Source: Cristatella mucedo (taxonomy: Eukaryota > Bryozoa > Phylactolaemata > Cristatellidae). From it: a stretch of 20,000 nucleotides of DNA. This document shows, piece by piece, positions 1 to 9,369 of the stretch (within the stretch, counting starts at the first letter, position 1; each line of letters begins with the position of its first letter). Below the pieces are notes generated by a model that saw nothing but the letters and a program-made list of their open reading frames with translations, had not been told where the DNA came from and ran no database searches. Made by a program: the position numbers and the translations under genes. The stretch covers positions 4,297,501 through 4,317,500 of the forward strand of contig WPIO01000026.1 of NCBI GenBank assembly GCA_009760855.2. Reading direction: 5' to 3'.

Positions 1-227
1 CCAGCTTCAAGGATTACTATTTTGTAGCATTTTAATTTTGTAAATACATTTCAAGTCTGGATTTTGCAGATAAATTCTTCTGCTGTTAATCAAATAACTT
101 TATGTGAAAGATTGGTTTGACTTTTATATTTTCCAGTGCAGATCTGAAGCCAGTAGGTAACCGTATCGGTTCCAGTAGTTCAGCTGTGTGTGAAAAAGCC
201 TAGCCACTACTGGCCCTTTGCACCATA

Positions 228-443
228 TTAGTACTCGTTCCATAAACTCAATGATTGAGCGTGAGCTAGCGTAGCTCCTTCTGGGACGTAGAAATATTGC
301 TGAACTTCTGGATCATTGCACTCAACTCTTTCAACTCTGACAATGAACGTATCGTCGAAAATCTCATGCCGATGAAGAAAAATCTCCAGATATAATGAAG
401 ATGATGCCAGTGCAAAATGAATTTGGTAAATATCGAAATGCAT
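228..443 (-). other. unidentified coding-like open frame
   Basis: An uninterrupted minus-strand frame of 71 codons with varied, protein-like composition; it contains FALASSSLYLE and NDPEVQQYFYVPEGAT. The first motif, followed in a neighbouring frame by FFIGMRFST, loosely recalls the BTB/POZ pattern in which 'LASSSxYF' precedes 'MF..GM.E', with a frameshift between them. That resemblance is weak and only by eye. No start, splice site or partner exon is certain. It may be a decayed exon belonging with the other coding-like pieces up to position 1001. Confidence 0.25.
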
Positions 444-501
444 ATCAATTTTCTAATGCTTTACCCTAAAAATGTCCAGAACTAAAATTTCTCTTGCAGC
501 C

Positions 502-693
502 TCATATACAAATGAATTTTCCTTGCCCAATGTGACATATCAGTTGACGATAACAGAACCAGTCAAGTACATTAGCTTTTCGAAAGACAAAGTTGCTTGA
601 ATTTAGATTTATAAGACAGCCAAGGCTTATCTGGTTTGTTGCATTAGAGAAATGAGGAGGGATATTTGTAGCACACAACTTCAATGTAGTCAA
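502..693 (-). other. unidentified coding-like segment with in-frame stop
   Basis: Two minus-strand frames look protein-like here. One gives a 63-codon open stretch. The other reads LSFEKLMYLTGSVIVN, a TGA stop, then YVTLGKENSFVYEAARE and ILVLDIF, followed by a possible GT donor. The second frame has a more natural amino-acid mix, and the single stop suggests a pseudo-exon. I do not recognise the family. Confidence 0.2.
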
Positions 694-727
694 TCATAAG
701 CACTAGACTTATAAAATCGATTCAAAA

Positions 728-1001
728 TCAGCATCCTGGCATTTCTCCAGAGTTGGTCGCAACAACCTCGCTACGTTGTTTTTCACAGCATTCAAATTGC
801 TTGCCATCACGCATCAAATTAATTCGATAGTGTGGTCTCTAAGTAAAAACTATTAAATTCATTTTATGGCTCGGGCTTACGAGTGAGAAATACTTTACTA
901 CCAGGCGTCGCATTGTGCATTATGATCTTCTGACTTAAGCCCTTTAGCTGTGCCTCAGACCAATCGAACGTTTTAGAGACCAGTCGGCAAGTTGTATGCT
1001 C
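728..1001 (-). other. possible two-exon coding fragment, unidentified
   Basis: On the minus strand, 1001 down to 894 reads openly and includes TFDWSEAQLKGLSQKI and HNATPGSK. A GT at 893 and a pyrimidine-rich TTTTTACTTAG ending at 839 would define a 55 bp intron. The next segment, 838 to 728, continues in phase with RPHYRINLMRDGKQFECC and ends in TGA. The phase match across the proposed intron is encouraging but rests on one reading. The FDWS motif also occurs in the second repeat of the secreted-protein gene at 15747-17020, which may be chance. Confidence 0.25.
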
Positions 1002-1359
1002 TTACAACATAAGCATCACTTCAGCCTTACATCTTGATATTCTTTTTTGCAACTGAATATAAAGGGAAGAAGGAGACCAATCTGTATTTCCAGAATTGGC
1101 TATGTCTGTGTGAATCGACTTTTGTTCACCGACTTTTGTTCTCTCTGTACTTGGTATCGCCACCAGTTATTGTGCTATTTTCAAGACTACTTTAAGCCTT
1201 AAAATAAACCTCCTGGTTATTCTTCACGAATTCCTATTTATTAATTTTTTAAATACGAGATGGTCTAGATTCTAGGGTTTTTCATAGTGATTTTGGACGA
1301 ACTTTAAATCGTATCATTGCCTGCAATTAGAAAGCAAAAATTTATTCAACAGATTAATT

Positions 1360-2010
1360 TTAAAGGTGCGGTTTCTGATAAGAAATCATAGAAACTGAAT
1401 GGGACTCTTGGACAGGTCCGAGTGAAATACTGCAGGCTATATAATGGAGAGATTGTTTAAGAATACTTGCTTCAAATTTTGCAGACAGTATAGGTCAAAA
1501 AATGCGGTACAAGATTGATATTGGTGTCAAACTCACACATGCTAGTGCATTTTAGCTTCTCTAGCTAGGTCAGGAAGTAAAATGATTCACCTAGACAACT
1601 AAACTTGAATAATCTATCCTTTAATTATAGGACAGCCTTAGTTTTATTACTAGAAGTGGCTTCACTGTGTTACTTGAGAGTCGATAACAAAAAATTGCGG
1701 TTACAACATGCTAATTCAGTAGTAAGTGCCCACTAAGTGTTTCATTAGTTGAATCGGATAGGTTCAGTCCCAAGGCTTAATAAACATACGTTAAAGACTA
1801 TCCAACACATGTGTAAGTTTAAGTGCTAGTGGCAGATGAGTTGACCTCAATAGGTCTATATCCTCACCAATCTGGTGACTACACTAGCTACCTCGATCAA
1901 AAATGATAAATAAATTTTGCTATTTAACATAGGTTCAGCTGCTCTTAAGATCAAATTTCACAAAAAAGGTTGAAAAACAGCTATCGACCTATCATAGTGG
2001 CAACGCAATT
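1360..2010. repeat. intronic repeat R, copy 1
   Basis: Non-coding sequence alignable by eye with 5830-6740, although diverged. Shared landmarks are a CGGTTTCT block followed by TAGAAACTGAA, then GCTAGTGCATT, CTTTAATTAT, and a terminal ACTAGCTACCTCGATC versus ACTAGTTACTTCGACC. It sits on the left side of the copy C intron-2 remnant, matching the position of copy 2 in copy A. Copy B lacks it in this window, so it looks like an insertion shared by copies A and C. No coding capacity or terminal repeats were seen. Confidence 0.5.
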
Positions 2011-2288
2011 GGTTAACATGCTTAACAAGGTTCCTAATGTGCTTTAATTTCAAAGACCGTAGAAATAACTAAAGTCAACTGTATTCTTTGATGCTAAACA
2101 TGTGCAAAGTCCGACGGTTTTCGCCTGATTAGTGAGGATTGTACTTAAAACAATAGCGTAATTTCTTTTCCTTAGTGAATATTCACAAGGAAAACGCAAT
2201 TTCAGAGAAAAACATAGAGATCATCGGCAATCTTGTAAAACTCGTCAGGTTAGAGCATGTTTTGACACAAGCAGCCAGGTAGTTTAGT

Positions 2289-3066
2289 TATAATAATAAT
2301 AATAATAATAATAATATTGCACTTGATAAAGCGCCCTCAGAGAACTTAATCTCTTTCTAGGCGCTTTACATTTGCTGCAAAGTGATACGCAATAGAATAG
2401 TAAATAAAATCATGCTTGAAAAACAAGCAAAATGAATAACATGGTTAGGGGTTACATGCACTGGGTCAGCATGCAAATGTGGTTAGTGGCAGCATGAACA
2501 GTGTCAGCACGCATAAGCACATCGAGGACGAATCACAAGGACCCACTAAATGCTGTCCTAAATAGGTATGTTTTTAAGTTTCTTTTAAATGTGGTCAGGT
2601 CAGGGGATGTTCTGATGCAGGTCGGGAGGGAGTTCCAGGCTGTGGGAGCATACGAGCTAAATGCACGGTCTCCAAAGGATTTAAGGTTTGTACGAGGTAT
2701 TTCTAGACTGTTGGATTCCGAAAAGCGAGTGGTACGATGCTTTGCCTGATAGGGTAGTATATCTGAAAGATAGGCTGGAGCCATAGAATGAAGAGACCTA
2801 AAAGTGAGCGACAAAACCTTGAAGTCAATACGTTGCTTGACTGGTAACCAGTGCAGGTCGGCGAGAAGTGGAGTAATGTGGCAACTGCGACGCTCACGAC
2901 AGACAAGCCTAGCTGCAGAGTTTTGCACCAGCTGCAATCGCCTGATCGCACATGCTGGTAGGCCAGTAAGCAGTGAGTTGCAGAAGTCGAGACGAGATGT
3001 CACGAATGCATGGACCAACTTGGACGTGGTATCCTTATCTAAACAAGCCCTAATTTTAGCAATGTT
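2289..3066 (-). mobile_element. CR1/L2-like LINE, 5'-truncated, with 3' hairpin tail
   Basis: The minus strand encodes the C-terminal ~176 residues of a non-LTR retrotransposon ORF2 (2533 to about 3066), with the typical post-RT motifs NSAARLVCRERR, LLADLHWLPV, YAPTAWNSLP and TFKRNLKTYLFRTAF. It is followed by a ~240 bp 3' UTR, the AAAGCGCC/GGCGCTTT terminal hairpin and a TAA-triplet tail at 2290-2316. The 160 residues alignable with the copy at 6968-8276 differ at 6 positions, so both insertions are fairly young. It interrupts intron 2 of copy C: AAGCAGCCAG on its left and GAGATCGTTGTC on its right are contiguous-equivalent in copy B. Confidence 0.9.
2290..2316. repeat. (TAA)n tail of LINE
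   Basis: About nine TAA units directly abutting the LINE 3' hairpin. The same triplet type follows the LINE 3' end at 8256-8276, so this is the element's microsatellite-like tail rather than an independent repeat. Confidence 0.85.
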
Positions 3067-3405
3067 ATTGGGATCACTTTAACTGAGATCGTTGTCAAAA
3101 TTACCATCTTCTGAGATTGGAAACCCAAAAACGATAACCAAAAGCTTATTTGAAGATATTACACTTTTATGCACGACTATTTCTTCGCTTTGAGATCTTC
3201 AATTCTTGAACTCTAGTAGTCCAGCAATATCTATGAATTCAACTCATTCAAAGAAAAAAAAACAGCACAATAAGTTTTTACAATCCATAATGTCATGTCT
3301 AGTTGCAATATTTTCAGTTATTGAATCAGTCGTCTTTATTTAGTCCCTTGAGCAAAAAGGTTTGTTGTAGGTATCTTCATTTAGGATCCATGATTCTAGC
3401 CTCCT

Positions 3406-3574
3406 GACATAGAGCTCTCTAACGGGCGTTCATGTTCGTTGCTGAATTCTTCCAAAAATCGAAGTTCTTGCGAACATCATATACGGAAATGATACAGCTA
3501 AGACCTATTTTAAAGTTAATCCGATTGTTATTCGACCGTAGTGCGCAAGAAATTACGTGACTATGGATATCTAA
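3406..3574. other. no gene recognised; junction between copy C and LINE
   Basis: Similarity to exon 2 fades near 3405 and recognisable LINE coding begins near 3575. Nothing between these points could be assigned. Confidence 0.4.
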
Positions 3575-5186
3575 ACGCTTATCGCTTCGGGCTGCTGGGT
3601 CTCCCAAGCTGGCGGCTGCCTTAGCTACGCCGGCTGCTAGTAACCTCCATGTTAGTTATGATCGTCAGCAGCTGCTATCGCTTCATCTTAGTAGATCAAA
3701 TGCATTCCTAGATATAGTAATGCTGTTGCTAAGATTCGTGAATTGTGCATTAACAAAAGAAAAGCACCCTGGGCCGCGGCGATGACCTGGAGCTCAGACG
3801 TGGAGCTGAGCACCCGCTCGTTTGGTATTCCGTTTGGCATTGTCTAGAACCGCTCAGCTCGCTTCCCCACATGCGTCTCTGGGAATCTCTCTAGCTTAGT
3901 GGTCATCAGGCCTGTTACAAATCCATCGGCCAGACTTAACGCTTGCCTTTGGAATCCTTGCTCAACGTGCAATAAACCTCTGGTAACAAGCGACCTTATT
4001 TCTGAACATGGTATCGACCTGCTCACCCTAACTGAAACTTAGCTTAAATCGATAAACTGCCTGACAATTAAAGAAGCTACCCCAGCTGGTTTCTCATTCA
4101 TTCACACCCCCAGATATATCAAAACTGGAGGTGGAATTACTGTTATCGTGCGCTCGAAATTCAACTGCAAGCCATTTGCGGTACCCTCGAAGCAGTCTTT
4201 TGAATCAATTGTCTTGGTCTCACCCGAAAACAAGCTACCGATAGTGGCAGTAGTCTATCGCCCACCAGGTACCAAATCCTCCTTTATCTCAGATTTCTCC
4301 GATCTCATTTCGATTCTGTGTGCAAGAAATCAATCCTTCCTCGTAATGGGTGATTTCAACGTTCACTTTGATAACTTATCTGACGCTTTCAGCACCGATT
4401 TTCGTGCATTGACCGACTCATTGTCTCTTGTGGCTCATGTGCATGGCCCTACCCACATCAAGGGTCACACACTCGACCAGATTTTCTCATACAACTGCAC
4501 TTTGTCATCACCAATTATTACGAAATCCTGCTTATAAGACCTCATGCAGATTTCATTCACTCTACTGTGTGTGGCCACCTCCTCCTCCAAAATAACCTGT
4601 GAATCGCGAAACCTCAAGACCCTTGACATCGATGCTGTCCGTGCGAGAATATCTGCTTCGCCTCTGCTGCTCAGTCCTCCCTCAGATCTGTCATCATGGG
4701 TAGGTAGCTACAACACGACACTGGCTGAAACGCTTGACAATTTTGTACTTCTGACTAAGCGCACTGTCTGCCATCGCCCAGACGGCTTATGGTTTACCAC
4801 AGACATTAAATTAGCCAGGTCTACTAAGCCTAAGCTTGAAAAAACATTCACAAGATCAGGTCTGACTGTCCATCGGCAGGGATATGAAGACTACTATAGA
4901 TCGTACCAACCGATCCTAGCAAAGCCAAAGTCCAGCTTCAAAAAAACATTGTTGAATCATAGATGCAGAATTAAAAAATGCTGGTGTCGACGATGGCACA
5001 AACTTCACCGAGCCGGTTAAATTAATGCAGCTGTGTCAGAAATACACAATATCACTTGCTAATAGACTGTTCCGATCCGAGCAGTACCTTGATGTATTGC
5101 ATCTTCTCTACACATCTGGTAAAACTAAGCTACTAAGCACATCCGGCTGGGTCCCAAGAATTACAGCGATCCACTACTCCATCTAA
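3575..5186 (+). pseudogene. decayed 5' half of CR1/L2-like LINE ORF2 (endonuclease)
   Basis: The plus strand shows, across frameshifts, a leader with YDRQQLLSLHLSRSNAF, then an apurinic-endonuclease domain. SDLISEHGIDLLTLTET is followed by a TAG where Trp is usual; then come GGGITVIVRSKF, VVYRPPG, MGDFNVHFDN with the catalytic Asp-Asn, and HTLDQIF. The final Ser-Asp-His motif is lost by a frameshift and stop near 4535. The linker after the endonuclease (4544-5020) has GLWFTTDIKLARS and SGLTVHRQGYEDY, typical of this clade. An adjacent open frame at 4956-5186 (76 codons including stop, with LCQKYTISLANRLF) is unassigned. No reverse transcriptase follows directly. Dead copy. Confidence 0.85.
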
Positions 5187-5199
5187 TTGCGCCAGAGTG

Positions 5200-5515
5200 A
5201 TCGTTTCCTCGACAGCCATACAAGTGTCTGTTTCAAGTCTTCAAACTTTCCGACATGCTGCATAGCAAAAGTGCAAATCAGCTAATACATGCATACCACG
5301 TGTACATTAGTGCTTTTTTTAAGACATCCCGAATCGACGTCTTTCGTGGCCTACTTGGCCACCTTTGGCCAGTTCACTAGGGAGGTTAAAGTCGAACCGA
5401 AACTCACCAACTGTATTTTTGGGTTATTTAATTTTGCAACTTTACTATTAGAAAATTCTTATTTGAAGTTCACTGGCTCCATATAGAGCATTTTATCGAT
5501 TTCAAGCTGTAGCGA
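5200..5515 (+). mobile_element. decayed LINE-like block D, copy 1
   Basis: Alignable with 14560-14900: both contain CTCGACAGCCA, then CAAACTTTCC, then GTGGCCTACTTGGCCACCTTTGG, then TTCACTGGCTCCATA. The last part reads as the post-RT 'HWL' region of a LINE of a different subfamily from the copy at 6968-8276. It is heavily degraded with no intact frame. It lies on the exon-3 side of gene copy A, as its partner does for copy B, so it was probably part of the duplicated unit. Confidence 0.5.
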
Positions 5516-5779
5516 CACCATTGAAGGTCTATTTATTTATCACGACCCATTTCGCAAGAAGTGAGAAAATGCATGTTGATGTTTTTAAGCCTCAATTAGT
5601 CCGTACCTCAGTGAAGGCAAAAGTGAATTTCAGTGCCCAACTGGTTTGTCTCAGACTTTATATCATGCAAGTATGATGAAATAAACATTAGGATCGGAAA
5701 GATTGGTTGAAGAACCAAGCAGCACTGAATCACTGCATCCTTTCTGGATTAATCGTGACCGTGCCAACATTAAGTAATG
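5516..5779. other. intron-2-like sequence of gene copy A, no exon 3 found
   Basis: Positions 5520-5600 resemble 16140-16210 of intron 2 in copy B, sharing GTGAGAAAATG and a preceding TATTTAT...ACC block. Exon 3 should lie to the left of this but block D is reached first, so exon 3 of copy A appears deleted. Confidence 0.35.
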
Positions 5780-6760
5780 TCAGGTGGTCAAACATAATTA
5801 GAAAGTAAGATGGGATTCGGTAGATCATCGTGAGAGGCACGGTTTCTTTTTGGAATGTAGTAGAAACTGAACGACATTCGTGGCACATTAGTGAAAAATA
5901 CTTCAGGCTCTCGAGAAAAGAGATTCTGCAGCGATCCTTCGCTCAGGTATTTCGGATAGTGTGTTCAAAAGAATGAGAGACAGGATAGATCTCAGAGTCC
6001 AGCTAACAGCAGCTAGTGCATTGTACATACCCTAGCTAGTTCTGAAAGCGAACTTCTTCTTTAAGACCACTGAGTCGTGCATTAGCTACACTTTAATTAT
6101 GAGATGCAGTTGGTTTAATAACTATAATTGGCTGCACTAAGTCTCGTGGACATCAATAACGACCCAATGGAGCCTCGCCGGCTATGGAGTTTTTAAGTTC
6201 TCACCTAGGACTGTATTAGCTTGATCTTTTCCGGTTAAGTTAGTAGGCATATTTAAAATAAGGTACATATTTGAAAGTGATGTGAAATTTTAGTGGCTCA
6301 GCAGATAGATCAACCTCAAAACATGCATTTCCCCATCAATATTAAGAATAAACTAGTTACTTCGACCTATTGATCTCAGTGTCCAACTACCAGCAGCTAT
6401 AGATACCCTGGCTACTTCTGAAAATAAAGTGCTTCTCCTAGACCCCTTAGTCGTGAATTTACTACACTTTAGTTATAAGCAACAATTAGTTTATTAACTA
6501 TAGTTGGCTGCACTAAGTCTCGTGGACATCCATAACGACATAATGAGCTTCTGCACTCTTTAGAGTTTATGTTTTCTCACCTATGAAATTTTAGTTTAAT
6601 CCTTTCCTGTTCAGGCAGTAGCTTAAATAAGTTAGGGTTCATATTTTAAAGTAACATGAAATTTTAGTGTCTCAGCAGATAGCTTGGCCTCCAAATATAT
6701 TATTTTCCTTTTAATCCTGAGAATAAACTAGTGACCTCGATCTATGTTTAAGCGACTTTG
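5780..6760. repeat. intronic repeat R, copy 2, with internal tandem duplication
   Basis: Diverged homologue of 1360-2010, but enlarged. The stretch from GATCTCAGAGTCCAGCTA (about 5990) to TTACTTCGACCTATT is repeated from GATCTCAGTGTCCAACTA (about 6374) to GTGACCTCGATCTATG near 6745. Exact shared runs include GGCTGCACTAAGTCTCGTGG. The unit is about 375 bp and non-coding. Confidence 0.65.
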
Positions 6761-6967
6761 CCATGTATCATAGATAAAGTTGTTAGTAGGACCAAATTAT
6801 GCAAGAAAAAGTAAAAACCTGCTACGGACTAATCGCATAGCAAAGCATTTAGCGAATCTTGCATTTGCAAAGAATTTGGAACTAGGAAAAGGCCAACTTT
6901 ACGTTATGCGCTCAACAGGTGTTAAGAAGGAAGTCTGTTAACTAATTAGTTATTAACGCACTTAACA
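6761..6967. other. intron-2 sequence of gene copy A up to the LINE insertion
   Basis: Non-coding. It aligns loosely with 1970-2160. Its last bases, TTAACTAATTAGTTATTAA and CTTAACAT, correspond to 16230-16260 of copy B, marking the point where the LINE entered. Confidence 0.45.
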
Positions 6968-6968
6968 T

Positions 6969-7951
6969 CTGAAGAACCTCTGAAATATGGAATACCTCAG
7001 GGCTCAGTGCTAGGTCCGGTTATTTTCACGGTTTATACTCTCCCTCTTGCTGATGAGATTGCCAAGCACAATCTAGGCTTTCACTTCTATGCGGATGACA
7101 CTCAGTTGTACCTTTACTTTGATCCCTCCCAGCCTTCGAGCACCTCAAATTCTCTCAACTCACTAGCTGCATGCATTGATGACATCCGCACATGGATGGC
7201 AGCAAATTTTCAAAAGCTAAATGATGACAAAACTAACTTAATAGTTATGGGCAAACCCAGTGTGATTCAGAGATTGGAAAGGCTGACTCTCAAAATTGGC
7301 TCTGCCAGCATATCTCCAGTTGAATCAGTTCGAAATCTAGGTGTCATATTCCAAAGCGAACTCTCGTTAGACGACCATATCAGCTCCACGGTCAAATCTG
7401 CCTATTTTCAGCTTCATAACATTGCTAAAATTCGGGCTTGTTTAGATAAAGATACCACATCTAAGTTGGTCCATGCATTCGTGACATCCCGTCTCAACTT
7501 CTGCAACTCACTGCTTACTGGCCTACCAGCATGTGCGATCAGGCGATTGCAGCTGGTGCAAAACTCAGCAGCTAGACTTGTCTGTCGTGAGCGTCGCAGT
7601 TGCCACATTACTCCACTTCTCGCCGACCTGCACTGGCTACCAGTCAAGCAACGGATTGACTTCAAGGTTTTGTCGCTCACTTTTAGGTCCCTTCATTCTA
7701 TGGCTCCAGCGTATCTGTCAGATATACTACCCCATCAGGCCAAGCATCGTACCACCCTCTTTTCGGAATCCAACAGTCTAGAAATACCTCGTACAAACCT
7801 CAAATCCTTTGGAGACCGTGCATTTAGTTCGTATGCTCCCTCAGCCTGGAACTCCCTTCCGACCTGCGTCAGAACATCCCCTGACCTGACTACATTTAAA
7901 AGGAACCTAAAAACACACCTATTTAGGACTGCATTTAGCGGGTCCCTGTGA
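6969..7951 (+). CDS. LINE ORF2 C-terminal part: reverse transcriptase fragment and C-terminal domain
   Basis: Open for about 327 codons to the TGA at 7949. Because the element is 5'-truncated there is no genuine start codon. Residues shown include RT motif B (YGIPQGSVLGP), the catalytic motif C (FHFYADDTQLYLY), the thumb-side KLNDDKTNLIVMG and NLGVIFQSELSLDDH, and the conserved C-terminal NSAARLVCRERR, LLADLHWLP and AWNSLP. The fingers, most of the palm and the endonuclease are missing, so it cannot support retrotransposition. The absence of internal stops shows the insertion is young. Confidence 0.88.
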
Positions 7952-8097
7952 TTCGTCCTTGAGGTGCTTGTGGGTGCTGACACTGTGCATGCTGCCACTA
8001 ACCACATATGCATGCAGACCCTGTGCATGTCACCCCTAACCATATTATTCATTGTGTTTGTTTTTCAAGCATGATTTTACTTACCATTCAATTGCAT

Positions 8098-8249
8098 TTC
8101 ACTTTGCAGCAAATGCAAAGCGCCTAGAGAGAGATTGAGTTCTCTGAGGGCGCTTTATTAAGTAATAATAATACTAATAATTCACTTGATAAAGCGCCCT
8201 CAGAGAACTTAATCTCTCTCTAGGCGCTTTACATTTGCTGCAAAGTGAA
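8098..8249. repeat. inverted duplication of the LINE 3' hairpin tail
   Basis: Arms at 8098-8162 and 8181-8249 are reverse complements with about three substitutions over ~65 bp, separated by a short TAA-rich spacer. Each arm itself contains the AAAGCGCC...GGCGCTTT hairpin. The second arm is in the orientation of a minus-strand LINE 3' end, as at 2318-2384, so this is a tail-to-tail pair. Confidence 0.85.
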
Positions 8250-8631
8250 AAGTGAATTATTATTATTATTATTATTGTTATTTTAGCACAGTTAAATTTC
8301 CTGACGACTTAACAATATTCACAAAGACAATACAATTTCTGACAAACACACTTGGGTCCTTGGAAATCTTATACATTTCATCAAGTGAGGAAATACGTTA
8401 CGACTACAGAAGTCAGCCATTTTTGGTATACGGACCATGGGACGTGATACCGTTTACTTGACCGTCTGCTTAAGTTGGAAGCCCAAAACATTGATCACAC
8501 TTAAACGTGCAGATAATATCAGCTAAAGATTGAATACTTATTCCCATTGACCCGTTAACTTCCTGAACTCTGGTAGATTGAGCAACATCTGGAAATTCGC
8601 CCGAAAGAGATACAGCAAAATAGGTGTTTAT

Positions 8632-9049
8632 AATCCCCAACATAGCGTCCAACTGCAATCTTTGTAGTTATCGAATCAACGGTCTTTATTCAGTCTCACG
8701 AGCGACAAAGGTTGTGTACGTATTTACATTCGGGATCCATCTCAGTAAACCATCAATCACAACATAAACCATCGGCGAGCTCGACTCTTTGAAGGTTTTT
8801 GCCTTTTGACGAAAAATTGGGCCCTGGTGATGCTGACACTATCACGAAGCAGGTAGCTGAAACAGGTTATTTACACGAATGCATCTGCCGGAAAGTGATA
8901 CAACATGTTAGTTTTCTTAATAGGCAAGCTAAAAATTTCTTAGTCAACGTCGTTCGTTTATGCCGACAGAGTGTCGGAGAGTATAATTGAGGAAGTGCAT
9001 ACTTACCGAGTAGTTTTGCTGCAAGTTGCAACATTTCTTTATAACTCAT
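8632..9049 (-). pseudogene. copy A: pseudogene of the secreted W-I repeat protein
   Basis: Exon 1 (9049-9007) reads MSYKEMLQLAAKLL up to a good donor, GTAAGTAT. A 150 bp intron follows (9006-8857, ending TTTCAG). Exon 2 (8856-8632) is 225 nt, exactly as long as in copy B. It begins ATCFVIVSASPGP, then a +1 insertion near 8805 shifts the frame, a -1 deletion near 8715 restores it, and TGG and TGC of copy B are both TGA here. The exon-2 donor GT has become AT (8631-8630) and exon 3 is not found. Signal-peptide residues are conserved while the repeat domain is broken. Confidence 0.85.
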
Positions 9050-9353
9050 TTTCTCGAAACTCCTTCTACCGTGCGGTCGTACTTATGCATATAGAATAGG
9101 CGCATATCAACTTTTTAATCTGGCTTTACCAGATTGAATTACGAAGGCATATACCGGTCCGTTATGTGCAGGCTCCATTCTTGGAATACTGAGGAAGGAG
9201 TTCTCATGCCCAAACTTCCTATGGAACCGATGTCGTACGACCATTGATTCAGCTCTAAAAGCTTGGCTTTACAATCGCTCTACGCGGAGTGCATGCGACT
9301 ATCTCTGGCAAGAGCAGAGAAAAGGATTCGTGCTGGCTTTCCACTCGGAGCTC

Positions 9354-9360
9354 TTTTATA
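9354..9360 (-). promoter_or_regulatory. TATA box, copy A
   Basis: Minus-strand TATAAAA in the context GCAAGTATAAAAGAGCTCCG, about 300 bp upstream of the copy A ATG. Conserved at the matching place in copy B, which supports it as the core promoter of the ancestral gene. Confidence 0.5.
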
Positions 9361-9369
9361 CTTGCATTC

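Larger units (their letters stand above)
2090..3405 (-). pseudogene. copy C: truncated pseudogene of the secreted W-I repeat gene
   Basis: The minus strand from about 3395 to 3290 matches exon 2 of the intact gene. It reads WILNEDTYNKPF, then a TAA replaces the conserved Cys codon after RD, then IKTTDSITENIATRHDI. The sequence below 3290 and again at about 2160-2288 follows intron 2 of copies A and B in the same order, interrupted only by the LINE at 2289-3066. Exon 1, the first half of exon 2 and exon 3 are not found; the right edge joins LINE-derived sequence. It is non-functional by truncation and a stop. Confidence 0.6.
6968..8276 (+). mobile_element. CR1/L2-like LINE, 5'-truncated in the RT domain
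   Basis: A recent insertion that starts inside the reverse transcriptase and includes the C-terminal ORF2 part, a ~150 bp 3' UTR, a terminal hairpin (8117-8156), an inverted extra copy of the tail (8181-8249) and an ATT-triplet tract (8256-8276). Copy B reads through this point without it: GACATTTTAGCATAG corresponds to AACAT at 6968 plus TTTTAGCACAG at 8281. Truncation at the 5' end is normal for LINE target-primed integration. Confidence 0.9.

Noticed and set aside
1055-1210. TATAAAGG followed by AATAAA, LTR-like spacing
   Set aside because: AT-rich context makes both common; no paired copy or terminal motif was found.
2804-3082. 92-codon plus-strand frame
   Set aside because: It is the antisense of the LINE C-terminal coding sequence; the matching antisense frame also appears at 7414-7680.
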